DNA of 37,865 bases, from positions 1 through 37,865 of the forward strand of contig DFGL01000041.1 of assembly GCA_002371215.1 (NCBI GenBank), written 5' to 3'. The notes below the pieces were generated by a model, which had not been told where the DNA came from, ran no database searches, and worked only from the letters and a program-made list of their open reading frames with translations. The position numbers were made by a program, and so were the translations under genes. Source of the stretch: Ruminococcaceae bacterium UBA3751. Its GTDB lineage: Bacteria; Bacillota; Clostridia; Oscillospirales; Acutalibacteraceae. This document shows positions 30,021 through 37,865 of this stretch, one piece after another. Numbering within the stretch: position 1 is the first letter of the stretch; each line of letters opens with the position of its first letter.

Positions 30021-33000
30021 ATCCTATGCAGGGAGCGGAGAGAATGCCCGTTTTCTGAAGAACATATTCATAAGTCCATTCGTCATCCTCTGTGCGCCAG
30101 GAGTTAGGTCCTTTCCAGTGATATTTTTCATTAGCCATATGTACGGGGCCAAAGCAGTTTGCTCTGTTAGTAAACAGCTCAAGCTCGATTTTATGCTCAC
30201 CGTCTGAAAGTCCGTTGATTTCAAGCTCGTACGGAGGATAGATAATATTGCCTTCCCGCTTACCGTCAACAAATACGCCTATAAGAGCGCCTCTGTAATA
30301 CGGGGAGCGTACGGTAAGCCTTCCGCCTGTGCTTGCAGCACGGAATTTGTATTTTATATTGCCGCCATAAAACGGGAATCCCTGACAAGTTATATCCCCG
30401 AAGGCAAGCTTTTCGGGCAGCGGAATAATCTCTGCCTTTCTTCCGATTGCTCTTACACCGAAATTGCCGAGAATAAACATATTTTCGGTGTACGTTGAAA
30501 GCCCGAAGGGAATAGTTACTTCAAGTATGTTTTCGCCTTTTATGATTTCGGGAAGCTTGATTGTACCGATTGCCCTGTCGGTAAACCAGCCTTCAACAAT
30601 ATCGAAAACGTTTTCTCCGTTAAGAACGATTTTTACCTTATCCGCGTCCTCAAGGGCAAGCTTTGCGCCCTTAATATTTATCCCGCTCTTAAATGTGAAT
30701 TTCAGCGTAAGCGTTCTTTCTGCGGGAACGTCGCCCGTTATATACGGCTGAACAATCTGACCGCCGCGCTCGGGTATACCGAGCCTTCTGCGGCATTCGT
30801 TATCAAGACGGAGGATTTCCTCGGCAGGCTTGAATTCTGAATCAGTATCAAGCTTATATTCCGCCTGGTCAAGCAGGAGAACGTTCGGCTCAGTGAGCTC
30901 ATAATCAAACAGGTTTTCTGAAAGCGGTTTTAATTCTTTTTTACTTTGCTTTTCAGCGGGAATTTCGCTTCTGCCGTCGGTCAGTTTAAACAGCAGGGAA
31001 TCATAGCCGTATATCTTTTCGCGGATTGTTGTTTTGCCGTTTCTGTACTCAGCAAAAACGGGATAGATTTCCCCGCTTTGGGTGTCGTATTTATAAGGAG
31101 CGTATTCGCCGTTTAGGATAATCTGAATTTCTTCACCGTGGTCTAAGTCCTTATTGTCGGGCTCGTAGGCGTTAGCGATAAACAGCCAGCGGCAATCGTT
31201 ATCGCTGCGCATCTGATAAATATAATTGTCTGTAAGCCCGCCGTCGCTATACCTTATTGTGATTACTCTGTTTTCCTCAAGGCAGTTAAGAAGGGAAGCC
31301 CTTGAAAAATCAATGTTTATTGCTTTTTCAGAAAGCTTTTTCCCTTCGTCTGAAGAAACGGCGTCACAAAGAGTAGGGGCATTGCCCATAATTATAAGTT
31401 TACCGCCGTCATTGGCAAAGCCGTTCAGCAGTTTGTAGGTTGAGGTGCGCAGAGTTTCGCAACCGGGAACGATAATAACGTCATATTCCATTTTGCCTAC
31501 TTTTAGCGGAGCAGAGCCGGATTTACACTGAGAGGGAAGCAGGGATTCTGAAATAAAATCAAAGTCCACGCTGCCTAAAAGAAGCCATTTTGTAATATTA
31601 TCAAAATGCTCGTCGAGACTGTCGCGCAGAATAGCGGATTTATCGTTAGGTCCCCAATGCAACCAGTAGCTTTCAACAGGATGAATAACGCCTACCTTAA
31701 CAAGCGGCGTACCTCTTGTCAGGGCTGTGTTCACCCTTGCAAAGTGATTCTCAATAACAGGGAATTCCCTGTACCACGGGGACTGATAGTGTATTGAAGC
31801 GGGATAATCCCGCTTTGCCTCTCCCTTCATTGAGTACCAGGAAAGGTGAGGAACTCTGACGGTTATGCCGAGCGCCGCTTGCCAGTCGCCCTGATGCTTG
31901 TATGTTCTGAAATCACATTCCCAGCCCGTAACGCCGTAAAGCTCTGATAAAACACCCTCGCGCCCATACTGATGAGTTGCGGATTGCGCTTGCTTAGCAG
32001 TTGTGAATTCGTGGTTGTTGCAAAGCATATCAATGCCCGGAAGCTGAAAGCCTCTGTAAGAGCGCATTGCCTCACCGAGCGCGGCGGTCTGGCTGTGGAG
32101 CGAAGGCTCCTCCATCATATGTCCCGTAAGGGCAATTTTGTTTTTTTCACACCAGCTGCCGATTGTATCCGCAAAGGCGCGGGTGAAAAGCTCGCTTATC
32201 ATATCGTGGTAATGATAGCGTGAAACGGAAATTTTTCCGTTCGGTAAATCCCAGATTAACTCGGGAAGTACGGCGAAAATATCCTCGCCGTAAAGTTCTT
32301 CATAAAGCTGCGGTACCTTTCCCGTCCAGGGAAGGCTTATCTCCATTTTATCAAAAGAATTGTCGAGAACCTCTTTGCGGGAAAACTGCGGCTCATCGCA
32401 GAAAATTGCGTGAATTGTTTTGTCGAATTCATCGCCTACGGTCTCCTTATACCGCTCGTGAGTTACCTCAACAAACCGTTCAATCGCCTCCTTGTTGAGA
32501 GTGTCAACGTACGTAAGGTCGTTGAACCAGCTCGTGGGCTCGTTTATTCTGAGAAAAGCAAACCACTTGTCGCCCTTTGCCTCCTCATCCTTATCAATCA
32601 ATTTATACGAGACGAGAAAGCCGTCGTTATCAAGCTCAATATCGTAGCAGGAGAGCAGCTCGCCCTTCTCATTCTCTTTGTTGAACGGAGTAAATACAAG
32701 GTGTCTTGCGCGGTATTTTATATCCTTTGTAACTATTCCTCCCGCTGCGCCTGAGGGCCATCTGTCCTCATCGTAAAGCCAGGCGAGCATTTTTTCATCC
32801 TTTGCCTTATTAACGCAGGTTCTGATAAGCGCCATATATTCATCGCTTAAATAGTCGTTTTCAAGCCCCGTTCTTACGTGCATATGAAAGCCGCCGAGCC
32901 CCATCTCTTTAAAAACGTCTATCTGGCGGCATAGCTCGTCAGCAGTAAGGTAGCTGTTCCATGCCCAGAACGGAGTTCCTCTGTATTCGGAAGTAGGATT

Positions 33001-33051
33001 TTTGAACAGTTTGCTGTCAAGCGACGGTTCAGAGTTCTTTTTGTATATCAT
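30019..33051 (-). CDS. GH106-like alpha-L-rhamnosidase family protein
   Basis: A large cytoplasmic protein of 1010 residues without signal peptide. The start (NPTSEYRGTPFWAWNSYLT, about residues 18-36, then EMGLGGFHMHVRTG and AWLYDEDRWPSGAAGG) is typical of the GH106-type barrel. A middle region with SELYGVTGWECDFRTYKHQGDW and WYSMKGEAKRDYPASIHYQSPW resembles the conserved active-site strands of that family. Residues about 520-640 form a flavodoxin-like domain (VIIVPGCETL, GGKLIIMGN), and residues beyond 760 are beta-sandwich modules. Known members are calcium-dependent inverting alpha-L-rhamnosidases, but many relatives are uncharacterised, so rhamnosidase is likely rather than certain. The ATG at 33051 has AAGGAG 6 nt upstream. 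It is transcribed alone, divergent from GH95 and convergent with the rhamnose operon. Confidence 0.78.
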   Translation of the reverse strand: MIYKKNSEPSLDSKLFKNPTSEYRGTPFWAWNSYLTADELCRQIDVFKEMGLGGFHMHVRTGLENDYLSDEYMALIRTCVNKAKDEKMLAWLYDEDRWPSGAAGGIVTKDIKYRARHLVFTPFNKENEKGELLSCYDIELDNDGFLVSYKLIDKDEEAKGDKWFAFLRINEPTSWFNDLTYVDTLNKEAIERFVEVTHERYKETVGDEFDKTIHAIFCDEPQFSRKEVLDNSFDKMEISLPWTGKVPQLYEELYGEDIFAVLPELIWDLPNGKISVSRYHYHDMISELFTRAFADTIGSWCEKNKIALTGHMMEEPSLHSQTAALGEAMRSYRGFQLPGIDMLCNNHEFTTAKQAQSATHQYGREGVLSELYGVTGWECDFRTYKHQGDWQAALGITVRVPHLSWYSMKGEAKRDYPASIHYQSPWYREFPVIENHFARVNTALTRGTPLVKVGVIHPVESYWLHWGPNDKSAILRDSLDEHFDNITKWLLLGSVDFDFISESLLPSQCKSGSAPLKVGKMEYDVIIVPGCETLRTSTYKLLNGFANDGGKLIIMGNAPTLCDAVSSDEGKKLSEKAINIDFSRASLLNCLEENRVITIRYSDGGLTDNYIYQMRSDNDCRWLFIANAYEPDNKDLDHGEEIQIILNGEYAPYKYDTQSGEIYPVFAEYRNGKTTIREKIYGYDSLLFKLTDGRSEIPAEKQSKKELKPLSENLFDYELTEPNVLLLDQAEYKLDTDSEFKPAEEILRLDNECRRRLGIPERGGQIVQPYITGDVPAERTLTLKFTFKSGINIKGAKLALEDADKVKIVLNGENVFDIVEGWFTDRAIGTIKLPEIIKGENILEVTIPFGLSTYTENMFILGNFGVRAIGRKAEIIPLPEKLAFGDITCQGFPFYGGNIKYKFRAASTGGRLTVRSPYYRGALIGVFVDGKREGNIIYPPYELEINGLSDGEHKIELELFTNRANCFGPVHMANEKYHWKGPNSWRTEDDEWTYEYVLQKTGILSAPCIG

Positions 33052-33088
33052 AGTTTTCTCCTTGCAATTACTGAGGGCGTTTTTCTTT

Positions 33089-33097
33089 ATTATAACA
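33089..33097 (-). promoter_or_regulatory. Extended -10 promoter of the GH106-like gene
   Basis: On the minus strand the sequence is TGTTATAAT, a perfect -10 with the extended TG dinucleotide; no good -35 box is present at 17-18 bp. The leader to the ATG at 33051 would be about 30 nt. Confidence 0.55.
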
Positions 33098-33148
33098 GGT
33101 TTTTACCGATATTACCATATAATAAAATACTGCCGCGGCGAATCTTCG

Positions 33149-33178
33149 TTGTAATCTGCTTATTAAATGTGTTATAAT
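33149..33178 (+). promoter_or_regulatory. Promoter of the GH95-GH78 operon
   Basis: TTGTAA (33149-33154), 18-bp spacer, TATAAT (33173-33178), again within an extended TGTTATAAT. The leader to the ATG at 33218 would be about 33 nt, and AAAGGA sits 5 nt before that ATG. Confidence 0.6.
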
Positions 33179-33217
33179 GAAAATGAAATTTTCTGACTTG
33201 TTAATTAAAGGAATAGT

Positions 33218-35458
33218 ATGAATAACAAATTATTTTATCAATCACCTGCAAAAAACTGGCTTGAGGCATTGCCGCTCGGTAACGGCTCGCTCGGCGCTAT
33301 GTGCTTTAGCGGAATAAAAGAGGACAGGCTGTCGCTCAATCAGGATACTCTCTGGACGGGACGTCCGAAAAGGGTAGAAAAAGCAGGGGCGCAGAATTCT
33401 TATAAAAATGCGCAGCAGCTTGCGTTAAACGGAAATTATCCCGAAGCACAGAAGGAGCTTGAGAAGAATTTTCTCACCTGCTGGTCTCAGGCGTATATGC
33501 CCTTCGGCGATTTGATTCTGCGCTTCAATCTTCGTAAGGCGGAGAACTATCAGCGTACGCTGAATCTGAATAACGCCGTTCTTTCAAGCGGTTTTGATAC
33601 GCCGTCAGTATCGCTTAAAAAGACCGCCTTTGTATCTTATCCCGATGATGTTCTTGTGTATAAAATTGAAGGTGAAAAACCGTTTTCGTTCAGCGCGGAA
33701 TTGACCTGTTTGCTGAAATCCGATATGAAAGTTGAAAACGGTATTCTGATTGTTGACGGCGAATGTCCGTCGGACGCGGATACCCACAGCTCCTCCTATC
33801 CCTGCAACAAGCTGATTTATTCAGACAACCCCGATGAAAAGGGAATTCTTTTTCGCGGCGCTCTTAAAATAACAACCGACGGAGAGGTAAAAGAAAACGG
33901 CGCTTCGCTGATAGTGGAAAACGCCTCGTTTGCCGTTTTGCTTTTTACAATAAAAACGAGCTACAACGGTTTTGATAAACGCCCCGCAACAGAGGGCAGA
34001 GAATATAAAAACGCCTGTCTTGAAGCTCTGAAAACAGCGGAAAGCTACGGCTTTGACGAATTGCTGAAACGGCATACTGCGGATTATTCTGAATTATATA
34101 ACAGGGTGTCTTTGCAGCTGTCGGATAAATCCGAAATTCTCCCTACAGATGAAAGAATAAAGCGCTTCAAAAAGGAGGACGATAACGGACTTTATGAGCT
34201 GCTTTTCAATTTCGGGCGGTATCTGCTGATTGCCTCGTCGAGAGAGGGAAGCCTTGCAACCAACCTTCAGGGTATATGGAATAACAGCGTTAAACCGCCG
34301 TGGAATTCCAATTATACGGTAAATATTAATACGGAAATGAATTACTGGTGTGCGCTTCCCTGCAATCTTCCCGAACTGATGCAGCCGCTTGTCAGCCTGA
34401 TTAAAACGCTGTCCGTTACGGGCGAAGCAACCGCAAGGGAATTCTATAATGCAGGCGGCTTCGTTGTTCATCATAATGCTGATATATGGGGCTTTTCCGC
34501 TCCCGTTCAAGGTAGTGCAAGCTGGGGATACTGGCAGGGCGCTTCGGGCTGGCTGTGCCGCAGTTTGTATGAACTTTACGAATATACTGCCGATAAGAAC
34601 TATTTAAAAAATACCGCCTATCCCTTAATGAAAAAGGCGGCGGAATTCTATCTTGATATACTTATTGAGGATGCGGACGGCTCGCTGATTATCTGTCCCG
34701 CAACCTCACCCGAAAACAGCTTCGTTTATAACGGAGGCAGAGCTGCGCTTGCAAAGAGTGCGGCAATGATGAACAGCATTGCGCTTGATTTGTTTATAAA
34801 CTGCAAAAAAAGCTGTGAAGCGCTTGAAATTAATGATGAATTCTATAAGAAGGTATGCAGTACTATTCCGAAAATCAAGCCGCTTGCTGTCGGTGAAAAC
34901 GGCGCGCTTCTTGAATGGAATGAGCCGCTCACTGAAACGGATATTCACCACCGCCATGTGTCGCATTTATACGCTCTTCACCCTGCAGGATTGATAACGA
35001 AGGACGATAAGGAGCTGTTTGAAGCCTGCAGAAAAACCCTTGAAATCCGCGGGGACGACGGAACGGGCTGGAGCCTCGCTTGGAAGGTGAACTTTTGGGC
35101 AAGGCTTCTTGACGGAAACCATGCCTTAAAGATGATAGATAAGCTTTTAACTCTTGTCAGTCCTAAATCTGCTAATTACCGAAAGGGCGGCGTTTATTCC
35201 AATTTGTTTGACGCTCACCCGCCGTTTCAGATTGACGGTAATTTCGGCGTTGTAAGCGGTATGTGCGAAATGCTGCTGCAATCCGACGGCGAAAATATTT
35301 ACCTTCTTCCAGCATTGCCTGAAAAATGGAAGAGCGGCAGCGTAAAAGGGCTTGCCGCGCGCGGCGGCGTTACGGTGGATATTGAGTGGCAAAACGGCAA
35401 AATAACGGATTATACCGTTAACGGAAAAACAAATTCAAAAATAATACTGTGCCGATAA
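33218..35458 (+). CDS. GH95 alpha-L-fucosidase (or alpha-L-galactosidase), cytoplasmic
   Basis: An inverting exo-enzyme releasing alpha-1,2-linked L-fucose or, in some members, alpha-L-galactose. The 746 residues cover the full family length with no signal peptide. The N-terminal beta domain opens with LEALPLGNGSLGAM (15-28) and LSLNQDTLWTGRP (38-50). The (alpha/alpha)6 barrel holds YTVNINTEMNYW (366-377), where N369 and N371 match the paired Asn of the active site. ATSPENSF with E499 is the likely general acid, and DAHPPFQIDGNFG (667-679) carries the Asp that works with the Asn pair. It is followed after 11 nt by the secreted GH78 gene. L-fucose/L-galactose removal beside rhamnosidases fits pectin or arabinogalactan side chains. 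Fucosidase against galactosidase cannot be decided by eye. Confidence 0.9.
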   Translation: MNNKLFYQSPAKNWLEALPLGNGSLGAMCFSGIKEDRLSLNQDTLWTGRPKRVEKAGAQNSYKNAQQLALNGNYPEAQKELEKNFLTCWSQAYMPFGDLILRFNLRKAENYQRTLNLNNAVLSSGFDTPSVSLKKTAFVSYPDDVLVYKIEGEKPFSFSAELTCLLKSDMKVENGILIVDGECPSDADTHSSSYPCNKLIYSDNPDEKGILFRGALKITTDGEVKENGASLIVENASFAVLLFTIKTSYNGFDKRPATEGREYKNACLEALKTAESYGFDELLKRHTADYSELYNRVSLQLSDKSEILPTDERIKRFKKEDDNGLYELLFNFGRYLLIASSREGSLATNLQGIWNNSVKPPWNSNYTVNINTEMNYWCALPCNLPELMQPLVSLIKTLSVTGEATAREFYNAGGFVVHHNADIWGFSAPVQGSASWGYWQGASGWLCRSLYELYEYTADKNYLKNTAYPLMKKAAEFYLDILIEDADGSLIICPATSPENSFVYNGGRAALAKSAAMMNSIALDLFINCKKSCEALEINDEFYKKVCSTIPKIKPLAVGENGALLEWNEPLTETDIHHRHVSHLYALHPAGLITKDDKELFEACRKTLEIRGDDGTGWSLAWKVNFWARLLDGNHALKMIDKLLTLVSPKSANYRKGGVYSNLFDAHPPFQIDGNFGVVSGMCEMLLQSDGENIYLLPALPEKWKSGSVKGLAARGGVTVDIEWQNGKITDYTVNGKTNSKIILCR

Positions 35459-35469
35459 CGAGGTAAAAA

Positions 35470-37833
35470 ATGAATAAAATTATATCTTTTCTTATGGCTG
35501 TTATTTCCTTCTTTTCCGCTCTTTTCGGCGGGGTGGGGACTCAGCCGTTTAAAAATGAATATTCAATTCCCGAAAAAGCCGTTTCATATACTCAGCTTGA
35601 TACAGCTTTGAAAACCGATTGGACTGCAAATTATATCTGGGACTCCTCAGACGGCAGCGAGGAAAATGTATGGATGTGCCTGAGAAAAACCGCCGAGCTT
35701 TCCGAGGTACCCGAAACTCTTAATGCCTATATTTCCGCCGATTCAAAGTACTGGCTTTATATCAACGGAAAAACGGCAGTTTTTGAGGGCGGGGTCAAAA
35801 GAGGACCTACGGAAAACGGCAGCTACTACGATACCGTTGATATTGCGCCGTATCTTAAAAAGGGTAAAAATATAATCTGCGCCCTCGTCTGGTACTGGGG
35901 AAAGGATAAGAATTTTTCATATACCGACAGCTCAAGGGCGGGCTTTCTCTTTGAAGCGGGAAGCATAGTTTCCGATAAAAGCTGGAGGGCTTGTAAAAAC
36001 AATGCTTATAAAAAGGATACGCTGTTTACCAAGCCGAATTACAGACTGCCCGAATTCAGCGTTAATTATGACGCACGGGAGGAAATCGGCAACTGGCTTT
36101 CTCCTGATTTTGACGACAGTTCGTGGGAAAACGCAGCGGAAATCGGAAAGGGCGGCGGCGCACCGTGGGGTGAATTATATCCTCGCGGGATACCGCTTCT
36201 TAAGGATTACGGGCTGAAGGATTATGAAAATTCATCCGATTATACAGGCGTTAAAACAAAAGTAAAAAAACGCATAACCCTTGATATACCTTATAACGCT
36301 CAGTGCACCCCTTATTTTAAAATTGAAGCAAAAGCGGGGAAGAAAATAAGAATTTTTACCGAAAACACCTGGCTCGGAGCGGTGAGCGATACATATATAA
36401 CCAAAAATGGCGAGCAGGAATTTGAGGCGCTCGGCTGGTTTAACGGAGAGCATATTACGTACGTTATTCCTTCGGGAGTAAAAATCCTCGCCCTGAAATA
36501 CAGGGAAACGGGGTATAATACGGAATTTTCAGGCTCGTTTGAAAGCGAAAACGAAAAGCTGAATACGCTCTGGCAAAAATCCCTTCGTACCCTGTACGTA
36601 ACAATGCGCGATAACTTTATGGACTGCCCCGACAGGGAGAGAGCCCAGTGGTGGGGCGACGTTACTAACGAAATGGCAATGTCAATGTACGCGCTCGATT
36701 CAAATTCGCACCTGCTTTATCAGAAGGGCGTTGCCTCAATGCTCGGTCATATTGACAGCTCTGACAATATATTGCAGACCGTTGTTCCTATCGGGGAGGA
36801 AAGCTTTGAGCTTCCCGTTCAGCAGCTTGCGGGGATATGCGGCTTTTGGACATATTATATCTATACGGGAGATACCGATTTTCTCACTAAGGTATACGAT
36901 GCTTCCGTAAATTATATAAACCTGTGGAAAATAGGTAAAAACAATCTCGTTGAGCACCGCGAGGGCTCCTGGGACTGGATGGACTGGGGCAACCGCGCCG
37001 ATACTGCCGCAATAGAAAACGCCTGGTATTATTACGCGCTTTCAAGCATTTGCGAAATGGCGAAGGTTATCGGTAAAAACAGCGATGAAATACTTGCCAA
37101 AATGGATAAAATAAAGCGTGGCTACGCCTCGTTGTGGACGGAAAGCGGATACAAAAGCGGCGACGTTAAAAAGCCCGATGACAGGGCGAACGCTCTCGCA
37201 GTTCTTTCAGGCTTGGCGGAAAAAAGTCAGTACGGCATTATTACCTCCGTCTTAAAAAATACTGAAAACGCGAGCCCTTATATGGAATACTACGTTTTGG
37301 AAGCGCTTTGCAAAATGGAGGAATACTCCGCGGCAAAGGAAAGAATGCTTAAAAGATACGCTAAAATGATAGCGGACGACGGTACTACCCTCTGGGAAAA
37401 ATGGTCAAAGCATACGGGTACGAAAAATCACGCCTGGTCGGGCGGACCGCTCGTCATTATGAGCAAGTATTTTGCGGGAGTTCGTCCGCTGGAAGCAGGA
37501 TATTCAAGTTTTATTATCAAGCCTCAGCTTACCGAGCCCGATACGGTTAATTGCGTAGTTCCGTCGGTTAAAGGCTATATTAAAGTAACGGAAAAGAAAA
37601 CGGAGAGCGCCTTCGTTATTGACGCAGCCGTTCCGAAGGATACGGCAGCAGTAATTTACGTTCCGTTTTCCGATGGGCAAAGGATAAAATTCGGCGATAA
37701 AGTTATTTATGAAAACAACAGCTTTTCTGAAACTGAAGGCGTTAACTTTGTTGAAAACAAAAACGGCTTTGCCGTATTCTCCGTAAAATCTAAAACCGAT
37801 AAAACCCTGCGTTTTGAGGCGTCTGACCGATAA
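35470..37833 (+). CDS. Secreted GH78 alpha-L-rhamnosidase
   Basis: A 787-residue rhamnosidase with an N-terminal signal peptide (MNKIISFLMAVISFFSALFG, about residues 1-22, no lipobox Cys), so it acts outside the cell. Beta domains fill residues about 45-355. The (alpha/alpha)6 barrel carries FMDCPDRERAQWWGDVTNEM, with E390 in the place of the general acid and spacing of the D...E...D triad equal to that in characterised enzymes. LWEKWSKH provides E643 as likely base. A C-terminal beta domain ends the protein. It differs strongly from the cytoplasmic GH78 at 5194-7401: different signature (CPDRERAQWWGD rather than CPQRDERLGWTGD) and different location. It lies 11 nt after the GH95 gene with a weak GAGG site, so expression may depend on coupling. 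Confidence 0.9.
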   Translation: MNKIISFLMAVISFFSALFGGVGTQPFKNEYSIPEKAVSYTQLDTALKTDWTANYIWDSSDGSEENVWMCLRKTAELSEVPETLNAYISADSKYWLYINGKTAVFEGGVKRGPTENGSYYDTVDIAPYLKKGKNIICALVWYWGKDKNFSYTDSSRAGFLFEAGSIVSDKSWRACKNNAYKKDTLFTKPNYRLPEFSVNYDAREEIGNWLSPDFDDSSWENAAEIGKGGGAPWGELYPRGIPLLKDYGLKDYENSSDYTGVKTKVKKRITLDIPYNAQCTPYFKIEAKAGKKIRIFTENTWLGAVSDTYITKNGEQEFEALGWFNGEHITYVIPSGVKILALKYRETGYNTEFSGSFESENEKLNTLWQKSLRTLYVTMRDNFMDCPDRERAQWWGDVTNEMAMSMYALDSNSHLLYQKGVASMLGHIDSSDNILQTVVPIGEESFELPVQQLAGICGFWTYYIYTGDTDFLTKVYDASVNYINLWKIGKNNLVEHREGSWDWMDWGNRADTAAIENAWYYYALSSICEMAKVIGKNSDEILAKMDKIKRGYASLWTESGYKSGDVKKPDDRANALAVLSGLAEKSQYGIITSVLKNTENASPYMEYYVLEALCKMEEYSAAKERMLKRYAKMIADDGTTLWEKWSKHTGTKNHAWSGGPLVIMSKYFAGVRPLEAGYSSFIIKPQLTEPDTVNCVVPSVKGYIKVTEKKTESAFVIDAAVPKDTAAVIYVPFSDGQRIKFGDKVIYENNSFSETEGVNFVENKNGFAVFSVKSKTDKTLRFEASDR

Positions 37834-37865
37834 TAAAAATCTTTAGGCGAGGTGCGGTAACGAAG
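37834..37865 (+). other. Start of an intergenic gap with ribosome-binding-site-like GGCGAGGTG
   Basis: After the GH78 stop there is no terminator-like hairpin. A GCGAGGTG at about 37847-37854 resembles the site before the GH43-like gene (GCGAGGTGG), so a further gene of this operon probably begins just beyond the edge. Confidence 0.35.

Overview
The window looks like a chromosomal carbohydrate-utilisation locus from an anaerobic, low-to-moderate G+C Gram-positive bacterium, most likely a gut or rumen Clostridia (Oscillospirales or Lachnospirales type). The reasons are strong GGAGG ribosome-binding sites, tightly packed and overlapping genes, GPH- and OPA-type transporters with cytoplasmic glycosidases, and the absence of any SusC/SusD-like pair. 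Placement is by style and protein similarity, not by a marker gene.

Layout. (1) From 18531 down to the left edge runs one minus-strand operon of twelve genes, the last cut by the window edge. It starts from a clear promoter at 18566-18594. Its order is OPA-type transporter, EEP-family hydrolase, an unrecognised barrel-like protein, GH3 (beta-xylosidase type), GH38 alpha-mannosidase, a GH3 with its domains in reversed order, GH78 alpha-L-rhamnosidase, a cytoplasmic metallophosphoesterase, a zinc-ribbon membrane protein, a membrane-anchored Ig-like protein, a GPH sugar:cation symporter, and a partial gene. (2) 18672-20018 is a separate minus-strand gene for a membrane-anchored, outward-facing metallophosphoesterase, with its own promoter and terminator. 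(3) From a divergent promoter at 20115-20142, a plus-strand operon runs to 29723: GH31, rhaB, rhaA, rhaD, a three-subunit fumarate reductase (order C-A-B), and a GH43-like enzyme. (4) 29690-29967 is a composite inverted-repeat element that overlaps the 3' end of the GH43-like gene, followed by a terminator shared with the converging gene. (5) 30019-33051 (minus) is a GH106-like enzyme. Divergent from it, GH95 and a secreted GH78 alpha-L-rhamnosidase (plus) run to the right edge.

How it fits together. Three probable rhamnosidases (two GH78, one GH106-like) would release L-rhamnose. RhaA, RhaB and RhaD convert it to dihydroxyacetone phosphate and L-lactaldehyde. The fumarate reductase could serve as an electron sink or respiratory acceptor during that fermentation. 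The mixture of alpha-L-rhamnosidase, alpha-L-fucosidase or galactosidase, beta-xylosidase/glucosidase, alpha-mannosidase, GH31 and GH43 activities suggests complex plant glycans (pectin side chains, arabinogalactan proteins, glycosylated plant metabolites). Only one GH78 and one phosphoesterase carry an export or anchor sequence, so most hydrolysis is predicted to be intracellular, after uptake of oligosaccharides or glycosides. No transcriptional regulator, tRNA, rRNA, CRISPR array or transposase was seen.

The points most worth following are the nested three-arm inverted-repeat element and its capture of a gene end, the fumarate reductase inside a rhamnose operon with a Gln where the covalent-FAD His should be, the rearranged GH3, and the unrecognised barrel-like protein at 14944-16470.
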